Part shown: one piece after another, positions 1-6,843 of the stretch | Position numbering within the stretch: position 1 is the stretch's first letter | Layout: each line of letters opens with the position of its first letter | Origin: Desulfovibrio piger | GTDB taxonomy: Bacteria; Desulfobacterota; Desulfovibrionia; Desulfovibrionales; Desulfovibrionaceae | DNA: 64,000 bases | Assembly (NCBI RefSeq): GCF_951793255.1 | Contig: NZ_OX636706.1 | Coordinates: 186,001-250,000 of the forward strand | Reading direction: 5' to 3' | The notes under the pieces: model-generated | Seen by the model: only the letters and a program-made list of their open reading frames with translations | Told to the model about the DNA's origin: nothing | Database searches by the model: none | Position numbers and translations under genes: made by a program

Positions 1-1003
1 CACTGGAGGTGATGTCCAGCCGCTTGTTACTGGGGCTGGCGTAGGGGATGCCGTCATGATCGCCGTCCGTGGCCGCCATGACCCCGGCCAGATGCGTAGC
101 GAGGCCGTACACGTTATCGCCCAGCTTGACCTTGGGCCAGCAGACGACCATCAGACCATCGGTGAGGTTGTGCTTCTCCTTGTAGCCGGGCACGTCACTG
201 TATTTGGTCACGGCGTTGTCGCCGCTGCTGGGGATGTCCACCAGACAGATGGCCTGGAACAGACCGTTGATGCCGTCGCACTTGGCGGCCATAACCACGG
301 CCACAGCCGGGTCTTCGCAGAACTGCGGCGCCAGGACGATGGACGGCACGAGCCGGAAACGCGGGAAGACTTCATCGATGAGCTCAAGACCGGTGCCCTG
401 CCCGCTGGCCGGGTCGATGCCGCCGATCACGTCCTCAGAAGTGACCTTGCTCACGTCCGCGTAAACGTAGCCGGCCTTGACCGTACCACCTTCGGGGATG
501 CTTCCCTCGGCCAGACGGGTCAGCAGGCCGCTGACGGCATCCACGCTGTAGTCGGTGCCCGCCTCATAGGTGGTCTCGCCCAGCTCATCCTTCAATTCCA
601 CGGCACAGACGCCGCCGTGAGCCAGCCTGGCGGTGTCCTTGTCCAGGGCCGACGTGCCGAAGGTCAGACTTTCGTCCGCGACCTCGGTCTTGTGCTTTTC
701 GGGGTCGAAAACGTTGACGCAGACCACAGGCGCGCCGCGGTAGATGGCGAAATGGCTGTAGATCAGCTCTTGCAGGCTGTAGTCGCTGAAATGGTCGGCA
801 TCCCAGCCCATCGCCTGCACTGCTTCGTCATAGCTGTAAAAAAGCTGCGGCACGTTGACGGGACGGGCCTTGTCCCCGGCCAGCGTATGCACAGGGGCCG
901 TGCCCACGGCGAAGACGACCGCGCTGTCCACGGTGCGGGCGGGCAGGATGCTGGTGGCCTGCTCGGAGGTGTAGATGCCGTGACGGTATCCGGTGGTTGC
1001 CAT
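1..1003 (-). CDS. contractile phage tail sheath protein (partial, C-terminus outside window)
   Basis: The reading frame opens at an ATG at 1003 behind a strong AGGAGG ribosome site and stays open to the window edge (334 codons). The N-terminus (MATTGYRHGIYTSEQ) followed by a segment like RTVDSAVVFAVGTAP matches the start of contractile tail sheath proteins, which polymerise around the tail tube and contract at infection. The start overlaps the stop of the preceding small gene (TAATG). It is the last visible gene of the minus-strand late operon and shows the phage is a myovirus. The family call rests on the N-terminal pattern and context; the C-terminal half is not visible. Confidence 0.82.
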   Translation of the reverse strand, partial: MATTGYRHGIYTSEQATSILPARTVDSAVVFAVGTAPVHTLAGDKARPVNVPQLFYSYDEAVQAMGWDADHFSDYSLQELIYSHFAIYRGAPVVCVNVFDPEKHKTEVADESLTFGTSALDKDTARLAHGGVCAVELKDELGETTYEAGTDYSVDAVSGLLTRLAEGSIPEGGTVKAGYVYADVSKVTSEDVIGGIDPASGQGTGLELIDEVFPRFRLVPSIVLAPQFCEDPAVAVVMAAKCDGINGLFQAICLVDIPSSGDNAVTKYSDVPGYKEKHNLTDGLMVVCWPKVKLGDNVYGLATHLAGVMAATDGDHDGIPYASPSNKRLDITSS

Positions 1004-1278
1004 TATATCCTCCTACTTCTTCCGGGCTTGACGGACGCATCCTGGACGGCGACATACGCCTGATACATGACTGTCCCGCGCATGGTCAGCAGCATGCGTG
1101 CCGTGGCCAGATCCCCGTCCACCGGAACGAACAGCGTCCGGAGTTCGGGATGTTCCTCAAAAAGATCCGCCAGGACGGGAAAAACTTCTTCCGGCTTGCC
1201 GCGCAGGATCGCATTCCGCATCAGCGGCAGACCGAAAGGCCGGCTGGGGCCAAGATACATACAAGCAGTGGTGCTCAT
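1003..1278 (-). CDS. small phage protein upstream of tail sheath, unknown
   Basis: This 91-residue protein is in the late operon between a putative tail-completion gene and the sheath gene. Its ATG overlaps the previous stop (ATGA) and its own stop overlaps the sheath start, so translation is probably coupled across all three. No signal peptide or membrane segment is visible. The sequence has a basic C-terminus and no motif I recognise. By position it may be a tail assembly or baseplate-joining protein, but that is inferred from neighbours only. Confidence 0.6.
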   Translation of the reverse strand: MSTTACMYLGPSRPFGLPLMRNAILRGKPEEVFPVLADLFEEHPELRTLFVPVDGDLATARMLLTMRGTVMYQAYVAVQDASVKPGRSRRI

Positions 1279-1760
1279 CTGATGGTCTCCACTTCATCTA
1301 GGCCGCGGGGCGGCCAGGTATAGTTCCACACACATTCGAGGGTGGCCAGGTGATACTGGTGCCAGCGCTGCTTGGGCGTAGGGATACTGGCTTTCAGCTC
1401 TCCCTCGAGCTCAAAACGCTCGGCCAGCAGCCGTGTTTTCCAGAGCTGCCGGCGCAGACAGTCGAGCATCTCTGCCAGGAGCAAGCCCGCCTGTTCCTGA
1501 TTCACCGGGCTGTAGACGCCCAGGGCCAGTCCTACGGTGTCATGCAGCATGGTCTTGTGGTCCGGCTCCAGCTCGACCTGTCCCTCTATCCAACGCACGA
1601 TCACAAAGGGGTAGCAGCCCTCCTGCTGACGTTCGGGCAAACCATGCAGGAACACCTGCACAGGTTGCATCCCCCCACCTTGCGGGGCGGGGAAGGGGTA
1701 ATCCACAAAAGCCTCCTGCACGAGCTTTACCAGGCATGTCAGCAGCAGACGGGAGGTCAT
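1275..1760 (-). CDS. phage tail-completion/terminator-like protein
   Basis: The protein has 161 residues and is soluble, with no membrane segment. It lies between the gpZ-like minor tail gene and the sheath gene, where many tailed phages encode a tail terminator or neck protein. ATGA overlaps at both ends indicate translational coupling. The central part (GCYPFVIVRWIEG) resembles the beta-rich core of tail-terminator-type proteins of similar length, but I cannot assign a named family with certainty. The assignment depends mainly on position and size. Confidence 0.55.
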   Translation of the reverse strand: MTSRLLLTCLVKLVQEAFVDYPFPAPQGGGMQPVQVFLHGLPERQQEGCYPFVIVRWIEGQVELEPDHKTMLHDTVGLALGVYSPVNQEQAGLLLAEMLDCLRRQLWKTRLLAERFELEGELKASIPTPKQRWHQYHLATLECVWNYTWPPRGLDEVETIR

Positions 1761-2371
1761 CGTCCTGTCCCCACGATGCCGGACAGGATCACATCCACCT
1801 CATGTTGCAGACGCTCCGGGAAAACTTCTTCAGCTCGGGCCACGACCTGTTCCTGGGCGTCTGCCGTCTGCAACGCCTGCACAGGCGATGGACCGTAGAG
1901 CATTTCCAGCTGTTGCCCATGACGCACGAACACGCCATAGCCGCCCTGGGGCTTACGGATGATGAAGCTCTTGCTTCCCCCGGCCACATTGGACGTAGCC
2001 GGATGTCGAGCCCCCTTTTTCTTGATCTGCACAGAGACCCCCGCGGCAGGGCGTGCTGCCGGAGGTTGCGGCACATCAGGATCAGGCAGGAAATGGATCA
2101 GACTCATACCGGGCCGGCCGGTGATATTCAGGGCGCCTTCCAGGTTGCTGCGGTTGGCACGCCTGATCTCCAGATTGGCCCGCAACTCATCATATTGGGC
2201 CGTATATGCCGTCTTGGCGATGCGCGTCGCCCTGGTCCCGGCCGCTTGAATGCTGCGATTCAGGGCTCGGGCGATGGCGATGCCAGCCCCCTTGCCGCCC
2301 AGGGCTTCCAGCACATCCTGCATCCTGCCCAGGGCCACATCCATTCCTTCTGACGTGATGACGATGCTCAT
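1757..2371 (-). CDS. prophage minor tail protein Z (gpZ-like)
   Basis: This 204-residue protein fits the GPZ minor tail family: an N-terminal helix (MDVALGRMQDVLEALG), then a conserved-looking block of an alanine/arginine-rich helix (IARALNRSIQAAGTRATRIA) and a positively charged middle section. In lambda, Z acts in joining the tail to the head. A GGGAG ribosome site precedes the ATG, which overlaps the stop of the head-tail joining gene by ATGA. Length and position after a FII-like gene agree with the lambda order. The family call is fairly secure, the exact role less so. Confidence 0.75.
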   Translation of the reverse strand: MSIVITSEGMDVALGRMQDVLEALGGKGAGIAIARALNRSIQAAGTRATRIAKTAYTAQYDELRANLEIRRANRSNLEGALNITGRPGMSLIHFLPDPDVPQPPAARPAAGVSVQIKKKGARHPATSNVAGGSKSFIIRKPQGGYGVFVRHGQQLEMLYGPSPVQALQTADAQEQVVARAEEVFPERLQHEVDVILSGIVGTGR

Positions 2372-2688
2372 GACCGCTCCCTGTACAATCTGATGGTCCG
2401 CATATGCTCATGCGCATCCGCACTCAGCACATACCAGCGCTCGTTGCGGAACGTAGTTGTCCGCCCGGTCTGCAATTCATCCGGAACGTCGACAGCAGCC
2501 ACATAAATGGTGACACCCTCATAGCTGACGGCACTACGCCCATCACTACTGAGGGGCATTTCCATCTCCAGCGGCTCGTAGACACACGGGACGCCCTCAT
2601 GCCCGGCCAGTTCTAGGCACTCGCCAAACTCGGCGGGGTTGAAAAAGACCGTGTGCAGATCTTCTTCAAGCTGTCCTTTAAAGCTCAT
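2368..2688 (-). CDS. phage head-tail joining protein (gpFII-like)
   Basis: The product has 106 residues, close to lambda FII (117). It begins with MSFKGQLEEDLHTVFFNPAEFG, typical of head-tail attachment proteins, where a short N-terminal helix leads to a beta-barrel; the rest is acidic and beta-rich. It would close the capsid portal and provide the surface for tail binding. The gene starts 3 bases after the stop of the upstream coiled-coil membrane protein and overlaps the gpZ-like gene downstream. The family is inferred from size, the N-terminal pattern and gene order. Confidence 0.68.
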   Translation of the reverse strand: MSFKGQLEEDLHTVFFNPAEFGECLELAGHEGVPCVYEPLEMEMPLSSDGRSAVSYEGVTIYVAAVDVPDELQTGRTTTFRNERWYVLSADAHEHMRTIRLYRERS

Positions 2689-2691
2689 GGG

Positions 2692-2964
2692 CTACCTCTC
2701 GCAGGAGCAATCCCGTTTGATTTCCTGCATCGCCTCCAGCCGGGCCAGGCGCTCGGCATGATCTGCTGTGACGGCCTCCAGTTCATCCAGACGCTTGTGT
2801 GCCCGGTACACGGATGTCTTCGACGCATACACTTCGGACAGGCGATTGATGCTCTCGGCAAGTTCCCTGTGCTGGGCTTTATGGTCTTTCCACCATTCGT
2901 AGCCCAGGAAAAGACTCGCGCCGAACAGCAGGGTATTGGCCCCCAGAAGTATCTCGGTGGTCAT
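2692..2964 (-). CDS. small membrane protein with coiled coil (spanin- or holin-associated)
   Basis: The protein has 90 residues, with one N-terminal membrane segment (about residues 5-24, ending GYEWW) followed by a long charged heptad-rich helix (residues 30-82) and a terminal CSC. This topology, one membrane anchor and a periplasmic coiled coil, is that of inner-membrane spanins (Rz-type). Its ATG overlaps the stop of the neighbouring lipoprotein gene (ATGA), the usual arrangement for spanin pairs. It could also be one of the small coiled-coil membrane proteins of P2-like lysis regions. The function is inferred from topology. Confidence 0.6.
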   Translation of the reverse strand: MTTEILLGANTLLFGASLFLGYEWWKDHKAQHRELAESINRLSEVYASKTSVYRAHKRLDELEAVTADHAERLARLEAMQEIKRDCSCER

Positions 2965-3185
2965 CGGTTATCCTCCACCCACTCGATCCAGAGCAGCAGC
3001 TCCCCAGCCTCATCAGCGGGCAGATGCAGCCACTGGCCATCCACCTGCGTCAATCCGCCGTCCTCCGCATACCACCACTCATCCGTCACTATGGCTCCCG
3101 GTGTCATCGGCACCGGGGGAAGCACGCTTGTCGCTGCCCCCGAATTTACGCATCCACTCACCAGCAGGGTCAGCGCGCACAGCAT
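2961..3185 (-). CDS. small lipoprotein, outer-membrane spanin-like
   Basis: Starting at the ATG at 3185 the product has 74 residues with a short hydrophobic leader and a lipobox (LLVSGC), so lipidation at that cysteine is expected. The mature part is short and acidic. The gene overlaps the end of the neighbouring small membrane protein in another frame and the start of the coiled-coil protein, an arrangement typical of spanin genes in lysis cassettes. An upstream in-frame start at 3275, directly coupled to the holin-like gene, is possible, but it would add a Trp-rich tract that looks like out-of-frame translation of the overlapping gene. Confidence 0.5.
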   Translation of the reverse strand: MLCALTLLVSGCVNSGAATSVLPPVPMTPGAIVTDEWWYAEDGGLTQVDGQWLHLPADEAGELLLWIEWVEDNR

Positions 3186-3270
3186 CCGTGCGAGATGCCG
3201 CGCGTTCCCGGCGGAAAAAGGCCACCACCGCCACCACCAGCCGCAGGAGCGCCTGTGCCCAGACCGGCAT
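3079..3270 (-). CDS. small lysis-region membrane protein overlapping the lipoprotein gene
   Basis: The frame beginning MPVWAQALLRLVVAVVAFF encodes 63 residues: a short hydrophobic N-terminal helix, then a basic segment and a motif DPAGEWMRKFGG before a polar tail. The start lies 5 bases past the stop of the holin-like gene. The 3' half overlaps the spanin-like lipoprotein gene in a different frame, so at most one of the two frames is constrained at each codon position. The charged pattern and position argue for a real product. It may be the partner of the lipoprotein, but no family is recognised. Confidence 0.5.
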   Translation of the reverse strand: MPVWAQALLRLVVAVVAFFRRERAASRTDAVRADPAGEWMRKFGGSDKRASPGADDTGSHSDG

Positions 3271-3274
3271 GACA

Positions 3275-3589
3275 TCACAGCCTGCGGCTGGCCGCCGCAT
3301 CGTCAGAGTTTTTGGCCTGACCGGCGTTGAAGCCCAGGGCATTCACCACGGTGTAAAGGAAGCGCACCACCACGTTGGCGTCGTCAGCCGGGCGCGGCCA
3401 CACGGCCGAAATGGCCGCGCAGATGGTCACGACGAAGGTAATCCACTGTCCCCAGCTTTCGGGCAGCCAGCCGATGATGGTGGCCACCATGTCGGCGCCG
3501 GGGACAACGGTGTCCGCCTCCGCTGCCAGAGCGAGGCAGGGAAAGAGGCAACAGAGGCAAAGCAGCAAAGGCAGAAGGTACTTTTTCAT
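3275..3589 (-). CDS. holin-like small secreted/membrane protein
   Basis: The 104-residue product begins with a strong signal sequence (MKKYLLPLLLCLCCLFPCLA, cleavage likely after LALA) and has a second hydrophobic stretch at about residues 48-67 (QWITFVVTICAAISAVW). It lies directly downstream of the endolysin gene in the lysis cassette. An AGGAGG site sits 4 bases before the ATG. Signal-anchored small phage proteins here are commonly holins or pinholins that open the membrane for the endolysin. The role is inferred from topology and position. Confidence 0.62.
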   Translation of the reverse strand: MKKYLLPLLLCLCCLFPCLALAAEADTVVPGADMVATIIGWLPESWGQWITFVVTICAAISAVWPRPADDANVVVRFLYTVVNALGFNAGQAKNSDDAAASRRL

Positions 3590-3599
3590 GATTTCCTCC

Positions 3600-4208
3600 T
3601 TAGTCGGGGCAATGGGTGCGTTTCATCCAGCCATCGGTGAACTTGCGCTGGCTGGGATTGCGGGCCGCAAGCTCGATGTAGTGCGCGCCCTGCATGCAGT
3701 TGAGGGCATGGACAAGGGCTTTTTCATCCGTGCGCCAGGCCAGCAGGGCCGCCAGGGCATCCAGCGTGCGGGGGCCGATGACCCCGTCAACGTTGAGGTC
3801 GGCGAACAGGGAGTTCCCGGCCCGTGCGCGGTTGAAGGCATTGCAGACCAGCTGCACTTTTTTGCCGGAGCCGCCCTTGCCCAGGTTCACGGACTGCTCG
3901 AAGATCTCGTTGGCGAGATCCTGAGGCAGGGCTGTGAGCCCGAGGCGATCCCACCACTCGCTGCGATACCAGCCGGACACCAGATCGGAGAGGCCGGGCA
4001 CCGTGGCCAGATGGCGCGTGAACGCGCTGGCCCCGGAGGCGAACGAGCTGTGGTCTTTCTCGCGGTCAATGAGCTTCCAGCCGGGCCAGTCCGGCCAGTA
4101 GCGGCGGGCGATGCCCGCGTAGGTCTCGCCGCCGCTGTCCCCCTGGACGGTGCACCAGCCGCCTTCAAAGCCGGCCAGCGGAGCGTAGGCAGTAGCGAAA
4201 TCGGCCAT
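3600..4208 (-). CDS. phage endolysin (GH108-type muramidase with C-terminal peptidoglycan-binding domain)
   Basis: The 202-residue protein has the glycosyl hydrolase 108 signature near the N-terminus: residues 14-18 are FEGGW, with Glu15 as the predicted catalytic acid, followed by GDSGGETYAGI. The C-terminal half (IFEQSVNLGKG, then DGVIGPRTLDAL) is a PG_binding_3-type wall-binding domain. It should cleave the glycan backbone of peptidoglycan at lysis. It has no signal peptide, so it needs the holin-like product of the next gene. The start codon overlaps the stop of the capsid gene (TAATG). Confidence 0.9.
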   Translation of the reverse strand: MADFATAYAPLAGFEGGWCTVQGDSGGETYAGIARRYWPDWPGWKLIDREKDHSSFASGASAFTRHLATVPGLSDLVSGWYRSEWWDRLGLTALPQDLANEIFEQSVNLGKGGSGKKVQLVCNAFNRARAGNSLFADLNVDGVIGPRTLDALAALLAWRTDEKALVHALNCMQGAHYIELAARNPSQRKFTDGWMKRTHCPD

Positions 4209-5158
4209 TACTCGGTCACCCCCGTGAGCACATAGCCGGCGCCGACGAACTGGATGCGTTCATCCGTATTCTGGCGCACGCGGTAGATGGTCCCGCGGGT
4301 CTGTTCCTCGCGGTAGCTTTCCGTCGTCAGCAGGCCGGAATCTTCACTCCAGACGAAGGTGCGGCCCAGGCAGGGCTCGCGCAGGTCGGGCCCACCGGAA
4401 CTCAGGCAGGCAAGCATGACCCTGTTCCTGGGCCACAGGGTCTCGACTTTGAGGTCGCCCCCCTTGGGGCCGCTATTGTAGACGGCGTTGGAGACCAGGA
4501 TATTGGCCACGCCGAAATAGGCCTTGAGCTGCTCGATGGTCAGCTCTCCGCGCAGGGCGTTGGGATTGCTGTATTTGATGCGCTCCATGACCGCATCGCA
4601 CATGCTGATGTGGCGCAGGATGTCCACATCCAGGACCAGAGCATTGGGCTGCAGGCCAACGGAAAAACGAAAATGGTCCTTGGCCTTGTTGATGTCGGCC
4701 AGCGGATCGGCGTCGGCATAACTGGACCAGGCCTTGGCCACGGCCCCGTTGGGCAGGTCGGCATTGTTGATGGTCGCCTCGACCACACGTTTTTCCTCGT
4801 TGCGCAGGATCATGAGGGTGGCGCGCTGCACGGCCACCACTTCGGCATCGAAATACCGCCTGTAGAGCATGGCCTCAGTGTCATCCAGAGGTTCTTCCCA
4901 GCCGTATTCGCGGCAGTAATATTCGGCGGATTCGAAGCTGTAATCCCCACGGGCATAGGCGGAACGAGGGGCACGGGCCGTATCCTGCATCTCAAGGATG
5001 GCCTCGGCCGGGATCATGGGATACTGCGCGGCACGCAGATCCGTTTCGAAGACCGGCAGCACCTGACGGCCGATGAAGCCCTGCTGGGCCGCTCCCAGGG
5101 AGTATTCGTAGGCCAGGACCCCGAGTTCGGGGCGAAACACACTATTGGTAGTAGGCAT
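4208..5158 (-). CDS. major capsid protein (lambda gpE family)
   Basis: The protein has 316 residues; lambda gpE has 341. It has the features of the E-type HK97-fold capsid family: N-terminal arm, then a GFIGRQVLPVF segment, a central acidic region and the C-terminal GYVLTGVTE beta strand. It follows the decoration protein gene, as D precedes E in lambda. It would form the icosahedral shell with the nested scaffold encoded upstream. The next gene downstream is an endolysin, not a head-tail joining gene, so the lysis cassette interrupts the lambda order. Confidence 0.9.
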   Translation of the reverse strand: MPTTNSVFRPELGVLAYEYSLGAAQQGFIGRQVLPVFETDLRAAQYPMIPAEAILEMQDTARAPRSAYARGDYSFESAEYYCREYGWEEPLDDTEAMLYRRYFDAEVVAVQRATLMILRNEEKRVVEATINNADLPNGAVAKAWSSYADADPLADINKAKDHFRFSVGLQPNALVLDVDILRHISMCDAVMERIKYSNPNALRGELTIEQLKAYFGVANILVSNAVYNSGPKGGDLKVETLWPRNRVMLACLSSGGPDLREPCLGRTFVWSEDSGLLTTESYREEQTRGTIYRVRQNTDERIQFVGAGYVLTGVTE

Positions 5159-5170
5159 GATGTCCTCGCG

Positions 5171-5545
5171 TTACGCCCCGGCGGCAGCGGAGCGGTCGAA
5201 AATGGGCACGATCTGGAGAAAATCGCCATTGTCCGCCGGCGAAAGGGCGATGCCCACCGCCAGGGCGCCATCACTGTGGGGCGCCACCGCGCCGCCTTCG
5301 GCCAGCATGACCAGGCTGCCGGTGGCGATGCTGCCGGTGGAGCGGGCCTCGAACGTGCCCTGGGAATTGATGAGGCGCACACAGACATGTTCACCGGCGT
5401 CCTGCGCCCCCAGCTCGGTAAAGCCGATGGGCGTATCAGCCGCGCCGCAGACCTTCAGCCCATCGGCTTCCAGCTTGACGAAGCTGGCCCTGGCGATGGT
5501 TTCAGCAGCGATGAGGGTGACTCGGGAGCTTTCGTAGTACGGCAT
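5171..5545 (-). CDS. capsid decoration protein (lambda gpD-like)
   Basis: From the ATG at 5545, which overlaps the stop of the protease gene (TGATG), the product has 124 residues, close to lambda D (110). It is small, acidic and beta-rich with several GD and DNGDF turns (SPADNGDFLQIVPIF), typical of head decoration or capsid-cement proteins that trimerise on the expanded shell. The order protease, decoration, major capsid is exactly that of lambda C-D-E. A GTG three bases upstream is possible but not needed. Confidence 0.8.
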   Translation of the reverse strand: MPYYESSRVTLIAAETIARASFVKLEADGLKVCGAADTPIGFTELGAQDAGEHVCVRLINSQGTFEARSTGSIATGSLVMLAEGGAVAPHSDGALAVGIALSPADNGDFLQIVPIFDRSAAAGA

Positions 5546-6042
5546 CACTTGGACTCCTTCTGTACGTTTTTCAGCCAGACGGCGTGGGCTTCGGGGTTGT
5601 CCCTGGCCACTTCATGCATGGCCTGCCCCTTGGTTTTGCCTTCGGCGACCTTGGCATTCACCAGGGCCATGAAGTCATCCCCTGCGGGCTGGTCCGGCGC
5701 GACATCCACAGGGGAAGCCGCGGCCTTGCGCAGAGCATCCAGGGCGTCCTTGCGATAGGGATCAGGGTCAGCCGGCTGCGCTGTGCCGGCCTTCGCCGCA
5801 GGTTGCATCAGCGGCTGCAGGGCCTTGATCTGTTCGACCGTCACCCCCGACTGCACCACCGTTTTCAACGTCTCGGCGGCATCACCCAGAACAGCGCAGG
5901 CCAGCCCGATGAGGCGGGCCTGTTCTTCTTTGGCGCCTTCCGCACGCGCATTTTCAAGGGCGGGCGCCCGGTCTTTTTCCAGTTCCGCCCGCAATTCCTG
6001 CTCCAGCTCGGGATGCTGGGCCCTGAGTTCTGCGAGATTCAT
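5545..6042 (-). CDS. nested scaffold protein (lambda Nu3-like), internal start in the protease gene
   Basis: Within the protease gene, an in-frame ATG at 6042 (product starting MNLAELRAQHPELEQ) has its own AGGAG site 7 bases upstream and marks the boundary between the protease domain and a charged helical region. It would give a 165-residue protein rich in Glu, Ala, Lys and Gln with coiled-coil character. Lambda makes its Nu3 scaffold in the same way from an internal start in gene C. The start signal is seen directly; expression is inferred. Confidence 0.7.
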   Translation of the reverse strand: MNLAELRAQHPELEQELRAELEKDRAPALENARAEGAKEEQARLIGLACAVLGDAAETLKTVVQSGVTVEQIKALQPLMQPAAKAGTAQPADPDPYRKDALDALRKAAASPVDVAPDQPAGDDFMALVNAKVAEGKTKGQAMHEVARDNPEAHAVWLKNVQKESK

Positions 6043-6843
6043 GGTCCACTCCTGTTTGATCTGTTTGATGAATTCTTCGCGGGAACAGATCCGGTCGATA
6101 AGTCCGGCCTTGAGCGCCTCGCCCGCGATAAAAATCTTGCCGTCAGCCATCGCCAGGGTCTTTTCCCGGCTTACGCCGCGCCCCTGTTCCACGGCAGAAA
6201 GGAACAGCTCGTACACGGCATCGATGCCTTCCTGCAGGTAGGCGCGCATCTCATCCGACAGCGGCTCCACCGCATTGCCGGCGGCCTTGTAATGACCGGC
6301 AGCGAGGATCGTGTACCTGACGCCCGCGCCTTCCAGGGCTTTGGAAAATTCGCGGTGCATGCTGATGACGCCGATGCTGCCCACCTGGGCCGTAGCCGGC
6401 GCAGCTATCCTGCGTGCCCCGGAGGCCATCCAGTACGCCGCCGATGCCATGAGACCATCGGCCCAGGCGTAGAGCGGCTTTGCCGCCGCGGCCGTGCGTA
6501 CCGCCAGGGCCAGTTCCTCGATACCGTCCACCGTGCCGCCGGGCGAATCCACATCCAGCATGATGGCCCGCACACTGGTGTCAGCGGCGACTTCCTTCAG
6601 CGCCGCCGCGATCTCGCGCATGGAGAACAGCAGGCGCCAGCCAAAGAACTGGAGCCCATGCTTGCTCATGGCCCCCTGCACGGGGATGACGGCCAGACCG
6701 TCTTCCACGGTGTAGAGCGGCGCCTGCTGTTCTTCGCTGCGGCCAGGACCGCGGGCATCAGGGCCCTGGTTCAGCGTATCGGCGAGGGCCGTCAGCGCTT
6801 CCGGCTGCATGGCCCACAAGGAGGGGAGGTTGGGGATCGTCAT
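5545..6843 (-). CDS. capsid maturation protease, S49/ClpP-like (lambda gpC-like)
   Basis: The protein has 432 residues; lambda C has 439. The N-terminal two thirds are an S49 (SppA-like) serine protease: oxyanion strand DVDSPGGTV, nucleophile Ser near residue 133 in GLMASAAYW, and the general-base Lys near residue 184 in GHYKAAGN. The C-terminal third is charged and helical and serves as scaffold. The gene is preceded by the portal gene (4-base overlap) and followed by the decoration gene. It would process the scaffold and portal during prohead maturation. An in-frame internal start at 6042 yields the scaffold alone. Confidence 0.9.
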   Translation of the reverse strand: MTIPNLPSLWAMQPEALTALADTLNQGPDARGPGRSEEQQAPLYTVEDGLAVIPVQGAMSKHGLQFFGWRLLFSMREIAAALKEVAADTSVRAIMLDVDSPGGTVDGIEELALAVRTAAAAKPLYAWADGLMASAAYWMASGARRIAAPATAQVGSIGVISMHREFSKALEGAGVRYTILAAGHYKAAGNAVEPLSDEMRAYLQEGIDAVYELFLSAVEQGRGVSREKTLAMADGKIFIAGEALKAGLIDRICSREEFIKQIKQEWTMNLAELRAQHPELEQELRAELEKDRAPALENARAEGAKEEQARLIGLACAVLGDAAETLKTVVQSGVTVEQIKALQPLMQPAAKAGTAQPADPDPYRKDALDALRKAAASPVDVAPDQPAGDDFMALVNAKVAEGKTKGQAMHEVARDNPEAHAVWLKNVQKESK

